A stretch of 64,000 nt of DNA from Maricurvus nonylphenolicus (GCF_042854845.1 NZ_AP031498.1:310001-374000); one strand, 5' to 3'. Counted from the first letter of the stretch, positions 54,987 through 64,000 are shown. The notes: generated from the sequence alone by a model not told the origin. Program-made: numbers and translations.

Positions 54987-57047
54987 GTGAGTTCCTCTGC
55001 TTTTTTCAACTTGGCGTCCGCCGTTGCGGCGGATGACAAACTATTGCTTGAATCGACAGCCTTGCAGCAGTTTGCAGAGGCGACCAGTGATTTCTTTTTA
55101 CAGATTGATCACAGTGGTGTGGTGCACTACGCCAATCCTTCCATTGCGGCCTTGTTGGGTATTGATCGTGATGACTTACAGGGTTGTTTGCTGCGCGATC
55201 TGTTTCCCGAATTAATTTCTACCTCAATAGACAGTGTTGCTGTCGGTGAATTACTGCAGGTGCGTTTGACCGATGGCCTGCAGCATCAGCTCAGGCTGCA
55301 GGCGGCAATGCCGCTGGCATCTGGAGGCTGGCAGTGGTTGCTGACTGAGGATTCGGCAGGCGAGCGTTTTCGCGAACAGTTATTGCGGCAGCGCGAAATT
55401 GTTCAGTTGACCTTGTGCTCTGTGGGGGATGCAGTCATCACCACCACCAGTACCGGTGACATTGAAACTATTAACCCCATGGCCCGTGAGCTATTACAGC
55501 TGTCCGCGGCGAATGTGATTAACGTGCCTATTGATGATGTGCTGATTCTGATTGATTCGGTGAGCCATCGGCCACTGCGTTCCCTGGTGACAGAGTGTCT
55601 GCGTCGCGGGCAGGTGACCCGCACCCCGGAAGCTGCTCTCTTGTATGTGGCGGGACGCAAACCGGTACGGGTTTTTGCCCAGGCATCTCCGCTGCGGGAT
55701 AGCCACAATAATCTTGATGGTTGTTTGTTGGTGTTCAGGGATGTCTCACAGGTGGCGCAGGAAGCGAAAAAACTGCACTGGCATACCAACCACGATGCGC
55801 TCACCATGCTACCCAACCGGCAGACGTTTGAAGCTGAAGTGTCTCGTGCGGTGGACAATGCCCGCGATGCCAATGAGAGTTACGGGCTGCTCTACATTGA
55901 TCTCTACCAGTTTAAATTAATTAATGATACCTGTGGCCATGCGGGTGGTGATGAACTGTTGCGTCAGTTGTCTGACTTGTTTACCAGCAAGCTTCGTGGT
56001 CAGGACTTGTTAGCACGTTTGGGCAGTGATGAGTTTGGCGTGCTGTTAAAAAACTGCACCATGGCGGGTACCTCGCGCGTGGCTGATATTCTGTTACGGG
56101 CAGTACAGGAGTTTCGCTTTCAGTGGCAAAGTTATGAAATAAAAATTGGTATCAGTATTGGTGCGGTAGCTATTGATAGCAGTGCGGAAACCGAAGCCCA
56201 GATACTGGCCAATGCCAATGCGGCCTGTTGTATGGCCAAGGAAGCGGGGCGCAATCGAATTCACTTATACCACCACAATCAGGAGGCTGCCCGGCGCCGC
56301 AGTGAAATTAGCTGGGTAGTGAAAATCAATGAAGCCCTGAGCCAGAATCGCTTGCGCTTGTATCGGCAGGCCGTATTGCCCTTGCAGCCTGACAGTGATG
56401 AATTACCGCACTACGAAGTGCTGTTACGCATGGAAGACGAGGCGGGGCAAATTATTGGGCCAGGTGAGTTTATTCCCGCCGCAGAGCGTTATGGATTGAT
56501 GGACGAAATAGATCGCTGGGTGGTTAAAGCGGTTATTCGCCATCTGCAGGCGCGACAGGATAAGGGGTTGCCGCCAGAGCGCTATGCCGTCAATTTGTCC
56601 GGTGTCAGTGTCGGCGATGAGAGCTTTGCCGCATTTGTGCTGCAGCAACTGAGTGCCCACACTATTGATCCGCGTCTGTTGCACTTTGAATTGACTGAGA
56701 CTGCCGCCATTCGGCATTTGGATTGCGCTGTCGTTTTTATTGAATTATTGCGAGAAAAAGGTTGTCAGTTTTATCTGGATGATTTTGGCAGTGGCTTATC
56801 GTCGTTTGCCTATCTGAAAGATTTACCGGTGGATTATTTGAAAATTGACGGGGCTTTTGTCTCCTCCATGCACACCGATGCGGCGAGCTTTGCCATGGTC
56901 AGTACCATTAATCATCTTGCCCATGTGATGGGGCTGAAAACGGTGGCAGAGTACGTGGAAAACCAAGAGCTAAAGTTGAAACTGCAAGCTCTGGGGGTGG
57001 ATTTCGGTCAGGGTTTTGGTTTAGCTGTGCCTGAGCCGGTGGATTAA
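54987..57047 (+). CDS. PAS-PAS-GGDEF-EAL protein, probable c-di-GMP phosphodiesterase
   Basis: 686 residues from a GTG start. Two PAS domains (about 20-110 and 135-245). GGDEF domain about 260-420 with GSDEF near residue 345 (first Gly kept, second changed to Ser). EAL domain about 440-680: EVL at about 475, NLSGVSVGDESF, ELTETAAI, LDDFGSGLSS and TVAEYVEN, so the metal and catalytic residues are present. It is likely an active phosphodiesterase; cyclase activity is uncertain. No membrane helix. Near the LapD-like receptor, it could tune its ligand. Confidence 0.85.
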   Translation: MSSSAFFNLASAVAADDKLLLESTALQQFAEATSDFFLQIDHSGVVHYANPSIAALLGIDRDDLQGCLLRDLFPELISTSIDSVAVGELLQVRLTDGLQHQLRLQAAMPLASGGWQWLLTEDSAGERFREQLLRQREIVQLTLCSVGDAVITTTSTGDIETINPMARELLQLSAANVINVPIDDVLILIDSVSHRPLRSLVTECLRRGQVTRTPEAALLYVAGRKPVRVFAQASPLRDSHNNLDGCLLVFRDVSQVAQEAKKLHWHTNHDALTMLPNRQTFEAEVSRAVDNARDANESYGLLYIDLYQFKLINDTCGHAGGDELLRQLSDLFTSKLRGQDLLARLGSDEFGVLLKNCTMAGTSRVADILLRAVQEFRFQWQSYEIKIGISIGAVAIDSSAETEAQILANANAACCMAKEAGRNRIHLYHHNQEAARRRSEISWVVKINEALSQNRLRLYRQAVLPLQPDSDELPHYEVLLRMEDEAGQIIGPGEFIPAAERYGLMDEIDRWVVKAVIRHLQARQDKGLPPERYAVNLSGVSVGDESFAAFVLQQLSAHTIDPRLLHFELTETAAIRHLDCAVVFIELLREKGCQFYLDDFGSGLSSFAYLKDLPVDYLKIDGAFVSSMHTDAASFAMVSTINHLAHVMGLKTVAEYVENQELKLKLQALGVDFGQGFGLAVPEPVD

Positions 57048-57067
57048 CCGCTGATGAAATAAGCAAT

Positions 57068-57097
57068 AAAAAAGCCCGCGCAATGGCGGGCTTTTTT
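57068..57097. terminator. Bidirectional terminator between converging genes
   Basis: AAAAAAGCCCGC (57068-57079) pairs perfectly with GCGGGCTTTTTT (57086-57097). It serves the GGDEF-EAL gene on plus and the PfkB kinase gene on minus. Confidence 0.9.
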
Positions 57098-57118
57098 ATG
57101 CATCACTAAGGCGCTTTA

Positions 57119-58117
57119 TTAAGCGTCTACTTCAGCGAGCATCTCCTGGTGTTGCTGTGGTTGTAAGCGAGGGCCAAACTGGGAGACAACCTGCGCCGAG
57201 GCGCGGCTGGCCAGCTTGCCCGCCTCTGCATAGCTTTGGCCATTGGTAATCGCATACAGGAAAGCACCGGCAAACATATCGCCAGCACCGTTGGTGTCGA
57301 TGGCCTTAACGCTGTGAGAGTCGATTTTAATCAGCTGCTCGCCATCGAAAACCACTGCACCTTCAGCGCCGCAGGTAATGGCAAAGGTCGTGGCAACCTG
57401 CTTCAGTGCTTCAACTGCCGCTTCTAGAGAATCTGTGGCGGTAAAACCCTGTGCTTCTGCCTGGTTGCAGAACAGCAGGTCGACTTTGTTGCCAATCATT
57501 TGTTGTAGACCGTCGCGGAAGAATTCCACCATAGCGGGGTCAGATAGGCTCAATGCGGTCTTAACCTTTGCCTCTTCAGCAAGTTCACGCAGTTTAATGG
57601 CGGCCGCGCGTCCGGTCTCGGAGGTAACCAGATAGCCTTCGATATACACGTATTTGGAGCCGGCGATAGCATCGGCATGCAGCTCATTGGTCGAGACGGT
57701 TTCACTGATACCAAGAAAGGTATTCATAGTGCGCTCGGCATCCGGGGTGATCATCACCAGGCACTTACCGGTGGTGCCTTGCTGGCGTTCCAGGGCGTGG
57801 TGGTAGTCTACGCCGGCATCCTTCAGGTCATTGATATAAAAATCGCCGTTCTCATCGTTGGCAACCTTGCAGGAGTAGAACGATTTGGCACCAAAGTAGC
57901 TGGCGGCAATAACCGTATTGGCCGCAGAGCCACCGCTGGCACGTTTGGACGCAACCAGGTGGTCAGACAGGTGGTTGATGAGCTCCTCCTGGCGGGCTTC
58001 GTCTACCAGGGTCATAACGCCCTTTTCAATTTGCAGCTGTTGTAAATCGTTATCGGTGACTTCAATTTCGGTATCTACCAGGGCGGCACCAACGCCATAA
58101 ATATCGTATTGCGACAT
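57119..58117 (-). CDS. PfkB-family carbohydrate/adenosine kinase
   Basis: 332 residues. The signature DTNGAGDMFAGAFLYA gives the catalytic Asp near residue 275; ASGGSAANTVIAAS at about 60 is the substrate-binding GG loop. Adenosine kinase is the usual assignment for this gammaproteobacterial group; other ribokinase-type substrates are possible. Monocistronic, ending at the shared terminator. Confidence 0.85.
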   Translation of the reverse strand: MSQYDIYGVGAALVDTEIEVTDNDLQQLQIEKGVMTLVDEARQEELINHLSDHLVASKRASGGSAANTVIAASYFGAKSFYSCKVANDENGDFYINDLKDAGVDYHHALERQQGTTGKCLVMITPDAERTMNTFLGISETVSTNELHADAIAGSKYVYIEGYLVTSETGRAAAIKLRELAEEAKVKTALSLSDPAMVEFFRDGLQQMIGNKVDLLFCNQAEAQGFTATDSLEAAVEALKQVATTFAITCGAEGAVVFDGEQLIKIDSHSVKAIDTNGAGDMFAGAFLYAITNGQSYAEAGKLASRASAQVVSQFGPRLQPQQHQEMLAEVDA

Positions 58118-58223
58118 AGTAATTTCTCGGGGATATGAATCTTTCAGGTCGAGCTCAAAAAAGTGCGCCTATTATGCGCAAATGCACAGCTCGTTAAAAG
58201 GCTACTCGCTAATAGGTTGAGGC

Positions 58224-60587
58224 ATGGGTAAACTGCCGCCCATGAAAAAACCGCGTCGTCGAAAATCCAGCCATGCCAAGTCTCGCCAGGGTTCTCCCAA
58301 GGGAAGCCTATGGCGGCGTGTGTTATTGGGGCTGGGTATTCTGGTTGGAATATTTATTGGTTGGGTGGTTTATCTCAACTATGTGGTGGTCAATAAGTTT
58401 GAAGGCCATAAGTGGTCATTGCCCGCGCAGGTCTATGGCCAGCCATTAAGTCTCTTTGTGGGGCAGACGATAAGCCGCGAGGAATTGCGGCAGGAATTGG
58501 AAACCCTGGATTATCGCTGGGTTGAGCGTATCAGTGGGCCGGGGCAGGCCAGCCTGCGCGGCAACCGGTTTGAGTTACAAACCCGCGGTTTCATTTTTTG
58601 GGATAAAACTGAGCCCTCGCGCCGAATCGCCTTGCGGGTGCAAGGTGGTGTTATCCAGTCACTGCGGGTGTTGACCGGTCCCTCGACTCGGCTGCTGCGG
58701 CTGCAGCCGCCGCTCATTGGCGCTATTTCCCCCCGTCACAGCGAAAACCGCTCGCTGGTTAAGTTACAGGATATCTCCCAGCTGTTGGGGGAGACTCTGT
58801 TGGCGGTGGAAGATCGCGATTTTCTTGATCACGCCGGGCTGTCTCCACGGGCAATTGCCCGGGCGTTTTGGGTTAATCTACAAGCCGGGCGTATCGTTCA
58901 GGGGGGCAGTACCCTCACCCAGCAGCTGGTGAAAAATTTCTATCTCAGTCATGAGCGCAGCCTTGTTCGCAAGGCGCAGGAAGCCATTATGTCGCTGCTG
59001 CTGGAGTGGCATTACTCCAAAGCTGAGATCTTCGAAACCTACCTCAATGAGGTGTACCTCGGCCAGAGTGGCCCGCATGGTGTGCATGGTTTTGGACTTG
59101 GAGCCCAGCACTATTTTGGTAAGCCGGTTGGGCAGCTGAATGTTGCTGAAACTGCATTGCTGGTCGGGTTGGTGAAAGGTGCATCATATTATAACCCCTG
59201 GCGTCACCCGGAACGGGCCAAGCGCCGTCGCAATCTGGTGGTTGAGGTGATGCTTGATCAGGGGTTGATTTCAGGACGCCAAGCCAAGCAGGCACAAACG
59301 GCTGGTTTAGGTGTGGTGCCCTATCAGCGCCGTAAGTTGAACAACAACCCCGCCTATATGGATTTAGTTCGACGTCAATTGCGCCAGGATTATTCCGATG
59401 AGGTTTTGTCGAACGAAGGCCTGCAGATTTTTACGGCTTTCTCCAGTCGGGCGCAACGCGCTGCGGAGAAGGCCTTGCAGCAACGCTTGAAAAAGCTGGA
59501 GGCGGGCTATCAGTTAAAGGCCGACAGTTTACAGGGCAGCATTGTTATCACCGATGTAGGTACTGGCGAGTTGTTGGCCCTGGTGGGGGATCGCAACCCG
59601 CAGTTTGCAGGGTTTAATCGCGCCATTGATGCCTACCGCCCGATTGGCTCGCTGGTAAAACCGGTGGTGTATTTGGCGGCGCTGGAATCTGAAAACTACC
59701 ACTGGGCGAGTTCCATCAGTGATGCGCCGGTTACCGTAGAGGGGGGCGATGGCAGTCTCTGGCAGCCGCGCAATTTCAGTCGCGAGAGCCATGGCCAAGT
59801 GCCGATGATCGAGGGGTTGATGAACTCCTATAATCAGGCCACGGCACGCCTTGGTATGTTGGTGGGGTTGGATAAGGTACAGGCGTTAATGGTGCGTTTG
59901 GGCGGCGATGATCTACTGCGTGAGCGCAGTGTCGATGAAGTGGTACCAGCCTATCCGGCGATGTTGTTGGGGGCCTCTTCCCTGTCCCCGCTGCAGGTTT
60001 CTGCCATTTACCACTCGCTGGCCAATGACGGTGTCCGCGTTCCCCTGCGGGCCATTCGTGCCGTCACGGATGCCGAGGGTAAGTTGCTGTCACGTTATCA
60101 GCTGGCGATTGAGCCGGTGGTGAATCAGGATAAAAACTATTTACTGCAGTATGGTCTGCAAGCGGTGCTGCAGCAGGGAACGGCTAAGCGGGTGTATCAG
60201 ACATTGCCGAACACTATGGCTTTAGCGGGTAAAACCGGAACCACTAATCAGCAGCGTGACAGTTGGTTTGCCGGTTTCAGTGATGATCATTTGGCCGTAG
60301 TCTGGGTAGGGCGCGATGACAATGGCCAGACGCCCTTAACCGGGGCGTCTGGTGCCTTACCGGTATGGATCGATGTGTTTTCTGCGTTGCCGTCCAAGGG
60401 CTTTCGTCCCCAGGCGAGTGAAAATATTGTTGCTCGTTGGGTCAACCGGGAATCGGGTTTACTCAGTGATGAAGGCTGTGAGAATGTTGTGCTTTTGCCA
60501 TTTGAAAAACACAATATGCCCCGGCAGCGAAGTCAGTGCGTAAGAGCTGCGGGTTCGACATGGGATTGGTTTAAAGGGTTGTGGTAG
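58224..60587 (+). CDS. mrcB: Penicillin-binding protein 1B
   Basis: 787 residues. A basic cytoplasmic tail, TM helix about 30-52, a UB2H-type region, and a GT51 glycosyltransferase with EDRDFLDHAG (catalytic Glu), GGSTLTQQLVKN and EIFETYLNEVYLGQ. The transpeptidase has the SxxK Ser in GSLVKP, SYNQA (SxN) and KTGTTN (KTG). It polymerises and cross-links peptidoglycan in the periplasm. The start could be 58224 or 58242. The following lipoprotein overlaps it closely and may be its activator. Confidence 0.95.
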   Translation: MGKLPPMKKPRRRKSSHAKSRQGSPKGSLWRRVLLGLGILVGIFIGWVVYLNYVVVNKFEGHKWSLPAQVYGQPLSLFVGQTISREELRQELETLDYRWVERISGPGQASLRGNRFELQTRGFIFWDKTEPSRRIALRVQGGVIQSLRVLTGPSTRLLRLQPPLIGAISPRHSENRSLVKLQDISQLLGETLLAVEDRDFLDHAGLSPRAIARAFWVNLQAGRIVQGGSTLTQQLVKNFYLSHERSLVRKAQEAIMSLLLEWHYSKAEIFETYLNEVYLGQSGPHGVHGFGLGAQHYFGKPVGQLNVAETALLVGLVKGASYYNPWRHPERAKRRRNLVVEVMLDQGLISGRQAKQAQTAGLGVVPYQRRKLNNNPAYMDLVRRQLRQDYSDEVLSNEGLQIFTAFSSRAQRAAEKALQQRLKKLEAGYQLKADSLQGSIVITDVGTGELLALVGDRNPQFAGFNRAIDAYRPIGSLVKPVVYLAALESENYHWASSISDAPVTVEGGDGSLWQPRNFSRESHGQVPMIEGLMNSYNQATARLGMLVGLDKVQALMVRLGGDDLLRERSVDEVVPAYPAMLLGASSLSPLQVSAIYHSLANDGVRVPLRAIRAVTDAEGKLLSRYQLAIEPVVNQDKNYLLQYGLQAVLQQGTAKRVYQTLPNTMALAGKTGTTNQQRDSWFAGFSDDHLAVVWVGRDDNGQTPLTGASGALPVWIDVFSALPSKGFRPQASENIVARWVNRESGLLSDEGCENVVLLPFEKHNMPRQRSQCVRAAGSTWDWFKGLW

Positions 60588-60592
60588 AGCCT

Positions 60593-61018
60593 ATGAAGCG
60601 TTGGTCGGCTGTGAATACTCGGCTATGGAATTGGTTATGTTGTCTTGGTTGTATCGCTCTTTTGGCTGCTTGTGCAGCTCAGCCTGAACCAGAGGTTCTG
60701 TGGCCCACACCAGAAAACAAGACTCAGCAGCGTTCAGTGCCAACTTCAGCCGGAGTGGTTGAGGAGCTGTTATCGATGGCGAAGCAGCACAAGGCACAAG
60801 AAGACTGGCAAGCCGTGATCGAAGTGGCTGAGCAGGGCATACGCATCAATCGGCGCTTGCCACAGTGGTACCTGTTGCTGGCTGAGAGTTATCTGGCGCT
60901 TTCGCAACCTGGGCAGGCGCAGCATTTTGTTGAGCAGGGCCGACGTTATTGTCGAGTGGATTCTTCTGTGTGCACACAGTTGGTGCAATTATCAAAAACA
61001 CTACACATTAGCCGCTAA
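60593..61018 (+). CDS. TPR lipoprotein, LpoP-like candidate activator of PBP1b
   Basis: About 141 residues. Signal ending in the lipobox LLAAC (Cys27), then a short Pro-rich stretch and two TPR-like repeats (KAQEDWQAVIEVAEQGIRIN, LAESYLALSQPGQAQHFVEQ). In Pseudomonas the gene beside PBP1b encodes LpoP, a TPR lipoprotein that activates PBP1b (family knowledge). Size, location 5 nt after mrcB and TPR content fit, so LpoP is likely; direct sequence identity was not tested. Confidence 0.72.
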   Translation: MKRWSAVNTRLWNWLCCLGCIALLAACAAQPEPEVLWPTPENKTQQRSVPTSAGVVEELLSMAKQHKAQEDWQAVIEVAEQGIRINRRLPQWYLLLAESYLALSQPGQAQHFVEQGRRYCRVDSSVCTQLVQLSKTLHISR

Positions 61019-61312
61019 TGACCGATAAGCGGTAAAAGGCGCCATTGGTCGGTTGATCTTCGGAACGCCTGACGCCATTTTGTGAACTAAATCGCAAAAA
61101 TGGTAGTATCAGCAATCAACAGACCTCGCCGGGTTAGTGTGACATCTAAATGCGACTAAGCAATAGTGTCTATACGGGGGAAGGGCGAGGCGATAAAACA
61201 ATAACAGGGGAAAAACCCCATACATCACTGATGGTAGATGCTGTTATAAAGCGGCCGTTTGCGTTTGGCGGTTTGAATATATTGTCTACAATGAGTGGTA
61301 TGGGTCATTACC
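61019..61312 (+). promoter_or_regulatory. Promoter and structured leader of the DUF1631 gene
   Basis: TTGTGA (61080-61085), 18 nt, TAGTAT (61104-61109) is a good sigma70-type pair. The roughly 200-nt leader that follows has a long-range inverted repeat (CCTCGCC 61124-61130 with GGCGAGG 61184-61190) and a small GGGG-AAAAA-CCCC hairpin at 61207-61219. No gene was found in it. Confidence 0.4.
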
Positions 61313-63787
61313 ATGGAAGTCAAAAGTAAATCGCGGAGTCCTATGAGCGAACTGGGCAGATCAGGACCAGATGCATCGCCATCTCAACCAGCATCCGGAC
61401 CATTAACTGACGCCAAGATCATTGAGCGCCTGAAGGCGTGTCAGCGTCTTGTGGTTGAGCATGGGCGGCCAGTCTTTGAACGCTATCTCGATACGCTGGG
61501 TAAAGAGCTGCTTGAGTATGCCGATCAAGCGAAAACCAACCAGGAGCAATCCGAATATTTCAGTATCTCACGCGAGTTTAAACAACAAGCGGATGAGCTG
61601 ACGCGCTATTTTTTGGGGTATTTGGGCGAAGGTTTTATCAAGTTTAAAAACCAGGAACTGGATACCACCACGGGTGAGGAAAAATTTCAGGGTGATATGT
61701 TATCGCTGGTGGATAACGAAGACCTTGAAGAGACGATTGCCATTTCCTCCATCACCCGGCGTTCTGAAAACTATTACGCCGAACCTATCTGGTCGTTGAA
61801 TCAGCGCTTTGCCGTGCTCAATCACGGTCGCAAGGTAAATGAACGTGGCAACCCGGTCAGTCCAGTGCAGTACTGTGAGTCACTGCGTCGTGCCCTGTGT
61901 CTGCTAAATCTGGATACCAAAGCCAAACTGATTGCCTATAAAACCTTTGATCGCGAATACATCGCCCAGTTAGGCGATGTCCTCGATGAGGTTAATGAAT
62001 ACCTGGTGGCCGAAGGAGTGCTGCCGAATCTTCGCTATGCACCGGTGAATGAACAGGCCCCGCCCGTGCCTTTGGTCGAAGAGATGGGGATTGAAGAGGT
62101 CGGTGTTGAAGGTGTAGCACCTGAGGCGAGTGAAGTGCAGCTGCCAGGCGCGCAAGTTCCTCCTGCTGGAGGTGGTGCAAGACCTGGCATGGCCCCAGGA
62201 GCAGGTCCAGGTGTTGTGCCAGCGCCTGACCCCGGGTTGCCGCCTGAGCAGTACCAGGGACACCTGGTAGATGCTATTCGTACTCTGCAGGGCCATATTG
62301 CCCAGCTTGGTCAGGGCGCGCCAGGGGCGGCACCTATCGCACAAGGTGCGCCAGTGGCTGGAGCCGCGCCCGGCGAGGTGGGTCCTGCTTCGGCAGGTGG
62401 TGCTGTCGGTGGCGTAGCCGGTGGTCGCCAGGCATTGGTGTATACCAGTCAGCAGCTTGTCGGCGCTTTGCAGGGATTACAATCGCAGGTGTTGGCTGTA
62501 GGAGAGGCGCAGCCGGGTCAGTTGCAGCCGGTCAATATTGCCGCAGCTACCGGTGAGATCGCACGTGAGTTGCGCAACGCTGAAGACGGCGAAGATCGTG
62601 CCGTCGATCCTACCGATATGCACACCATTGATCTGGTGGGTATGCTATTCGAGTATATGTTGTCTGATGATAATCTCCCTGACTCTGTTAAAGCGTTGCT
62701 GAGTTATCTGCACACGCCTTTCCTGAAAATTGCCTTTATCGACAAGAGCTTCTTTGAGCAAACCGAACACCCTGCCCGTCTGTTATTGAACAGTTTGGCT
62801 GAAGCCGGGGTGAAATGGGTCGGTAACGACGGCAGTAGCCAGTACGACATTTACGAAAAAATTAAAAATGCGGTCTCCCGCGTGTTGGAAGAGTTTAAGA
62901 ATGACGTGCGTCTATTCGCAGAGCTCTTGCTGGAATTTAGCAGCTACACCAAAAAGATCTCCCGGCGTCAGGAGTTGATGGAGCGCCGCGCCATGGAGAA
63001 GGTCCAGGGCGAGGAGAAGCTGCGCGAAGTTAAAATGCAGGTCAACCAGGAAGTGCGCAGTCGTACCGATGGTCGCGAATTGCCTTCCGCGGTATTGTTA
63101 ATGTTACTGCAGCCCTGGTCGGATTACCTGGCCTTTATTTTGTTGCGTTACGGGGATCAGTCAGACAGCTGGCAACGCGCTGTACATACGATCGACGATA
63201 TCCTGTGGAGTATTGAGGCCAAGGAAAATAACGCCGATAAAACCCGCCAGCTGGAAATGCACGACCGCTTGCTGGAATCTATAGAAACCGGTTTCGAAAC
63301 CATCGGCTACGACCAGGCCAAGGGCAAGAAATTGCTTGAGGCACTCTTCTCGCTGCAGAAAATGGCGCTGCAGAGTAAACAGGTTGAGCCCGCACCTGAA
63401 CCGATGCGTAACAAACTGGAGAATCTGGCGGCTGAGAAAGCCGGTCAATCCGTTGCCAAGCAGGATAGAGCTACGCCTGAAGAAGAGCGTATGGTCGAAA
63501 ACCTGAAGATGATTGAGTTTGGTACCTGGTTTGAATTCTCCGGTGGCAAGCGCTTGAAAGTCGCCTGGTATAACTCCAAGACGCTGCACTATATGCTGGT
63601 TGATCAAATGGGCAAGAAGGTAGCGATGAAGTCTGGCTTGCAGCTGGCCAGATCCATGTTGGCCGGGGAGGCCAAGGTCATTGCAGGCAGTACCAAGCCG
63701 TTCTTCGAGCGCGCTTTGGAGAACATCTTCCAAAGTTTGAACACCAAGGCCGAATCTATGGATAAGGATGAGGCGGAGGGCTCATAA
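61313..63787 (+). CDS. DUF1631 family protein
   Basis: About 824 residues. The N-terminal (about 20-240) and C-terminal (about 420-790) helical parts match DUF1631, with an Ala/Pro/Gly-rich linker (about 260-370) between. A GTWFEFSGGKRLKVAWYNSK stretch near the end resembles a PilZ-like beta domain. Function unknown. Start uncertain: GTG 61295, ATG 61313 or ATG 61343 (the last with GGAG nearby). The stop overlaps the ATG of the next gene (TAATG), so the two are translationally coupled. Confidence 0.8.
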   Translation: MEVKSKSRSPMSELGRSGPDASPSQPASGPLTDAKIIERLKACQRLVVEHGRPVFERYLDTLGKELLEYADQAKTNQEQSEYFSISREFKQQADELTRYFLGYLGEGFIKFKNQELDTTTGEEKFQGDMLSLVDNEDLEETIAISSITRRSENYYAEPIWSLNQRFAVLNHGRKVNERGNPVSPVQYCESLRRALCLLNLDTKAKLIAYKTFDREYIAQLGDVLDEVNEYLVAEGVLPNLRYAPVNEQAPPVPLVEEMGIEEVGVEGVAPEASEVQLPGAQVPPAGGGARPGMAPGAGPGVVPAPDPGLPPEQYQGHLVDAIRTLQGHIAQLGQGAPGAAPIAQGAPVAGAAPGEVGPASAGGAVGGVAGGRQALVYTSQQLVGALQGLQSQVLAVGEAQPGQLQPVNIAAATGEIARELRNAEDGEDRAVDPTDMHTIDLVGMLFEYMLSDDNLPDSVKALLSYLHTPFLKIAFIDKSFFEQTEHPARLLLNSLAEAGVKWVGNDGSSQYDIYEKIKNAVSRVLEEFKNDVRLFAELLLEFSSYTKKISRRQELMERRAMEKVQGEEKLREVKMQVNQEVRSRTDGRELPSAVLLMLLQPWSDYLAFILLRYGDQSDSWQRAVHTIDDILWSIEAKENNADKTRQLEMHDRLLESIETGFETIGYDQAKGKKLLEALFSLQKMALQSKQVEPAPEPMRNKLENLAAEKAGQSVAKQDRATPEEERMVENLKMIEFGTWFEFSGGKRLKVAWYNSKTLHYMLVDQMGKKVAMKSGLQLARSMLAGEAKVIAGSTKPFFERALENIFQSLNTKAESMDKDEAEGS

Positions 63788-64000
63788 TGAGTGAACTTGA
63801 ACGCGCCTATGAGCGTCGCTTGAAGCGCCATGCTGTATCCGGTGCGATAGATATTTACGACAGTAATCGCGACACCTATCTGGGCCGACTGGTGAATATT
63901 CATCAGGAAGGTTTGATGCTGATGGGACCTGTTGCCGTTGAGCGCGATCATCTCTACCAACTGCAACTACAACTGTCATCGCCTATCAATGGCCGCAGTG
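63787..64000 (+). CDS. PilZ-domain protein (3' end cut off)
   Basis: 71 codons are visible before the window edge. ERRLKRHAV gives the RxxxR c-di-GMP motif, and VNIHQEG fits the (D/N)x(S)xxG motif with His for Ser. A short PilZ protein coupled to DUF1631 by TAATG suggests a shared role in c-di-GMP output. The end lies outside the window. Confidence 0.75.
   Translation, partial: MSELERAYERRLKRHAVSGAIDIYDSNRDTYLGRLVNIHQEGLMLMGPVAVERDHLYQLQLQLSSPINGRS

Noticed and set aside
1..64000. tRNA, rRNA, prophage or transposase genes
   Set aside because: None could be recognised on either strand; only the REP-like palindromes at 8105-8191 hint at a mobile element.

Overview
The window is a stretch of gammaproteobacterial chromosome of roughly even base composition. 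The core gene order (nrdR-ribD-ribE-ribB-ribH-nusB-thiL-pgpA; aroQ-accB-accC; mrcB followed by a TPR lipoprotein gene) fits the Pseudomonas/Cellvibrio side of the class. The mix of a TonB-dependent receptor, SDR enzymes, acyl-CoA catabolic genes and many regulators suggests an aquatic heterotroph of Cellvibrionales/Spongiibacteraceae type. That placement is inference from gene content. I saw no rRNA, tRNA, CRISPR array, prophage or intact insertion sequence.

Layout. 1-9 kb is accessory: a cut-off fatty-acid/sterol hydroxylase, a LysR regulator, a phytanoyl-CoA-type dioxygenase divergent from a TetR regulator, a styrene-oxide-isomerase-like membrane protein next to a COG3687 metal-dependent hydrolase, a divergent AraC regulator whose promoter carries a 21-bp-periodic repeat array, an orphan sugar-binding-type protein, a small unknown gene and phaB. 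9-13 kb is polyphosphate metabolism (ppk1-ppx) behind a strong PhoB box. 13-17 kb holds a Dyp-type peroxidase, two SDR enzymes and an alpha/beta hydrolase. 17-20 kb is a TonB-dependent receptor. 20-23 kb is a pqiAABC lipid-transport operon with pqiA split in two. 23-29 kb is a four-gene acyl-CoA operon (acyl-CoA dehydrogenase, saccharopine-dehydrogenase-like enzyme, acyl-CoA synthetase, SCP2-type thiolase) followed by a large MalT-like LuxR regulator.

31.8-39.4 kb is housekeeping: nrdR, the riboflavin genes, nusB, thiL, pgpA, a retropepsin-like protease and ribA. 39.4-42.6 kb is an LplT-Aas fusion for lysophospholipid rescue. 42.7-44.5 kb holds a Cro/C1-type regulator and a YiaAB/PspA-like pair. 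44.6-45.5 kb encodes an unusual Flp-pilin-like protein with a 24-unit Gly-Gly-Ser repeat and a C-terminal membrane anchor. 45.7-50.2 kb is aroQ-accB-accC and dsbD. 50.4-57 kb is a signalling region: a TPR lipoprotein, a LapD-like c-di-GMP receptor, a PCu(A)C copper chaperone, a DUF2333 protein and a PAS-GGDEF-EAL protein. 57-61 kb has a PfkB/adenosine kinase, PBP1b and a candidate PBP1b activator lipoprotein. The window ends with a DUF1631 protein coupled to a PilZ protein that runs off the edge.

The main new signal is a 16-bp palindrome, TCACCC-N4-GGGTGA, found upstream of the TonB receptor/alpha-beta hydrolase pair, the acyl-CoA operon and the MalT-like regulator itself. In the last two it starts exactly 81 nt from the start codon. 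This ties an outer-membrane receptor, a hydrolase and a beta-oxidation-type operon into one candidate uptake-and-degradation regulon, probably controlled by the MalT-like regulator. The substrate is unknown.
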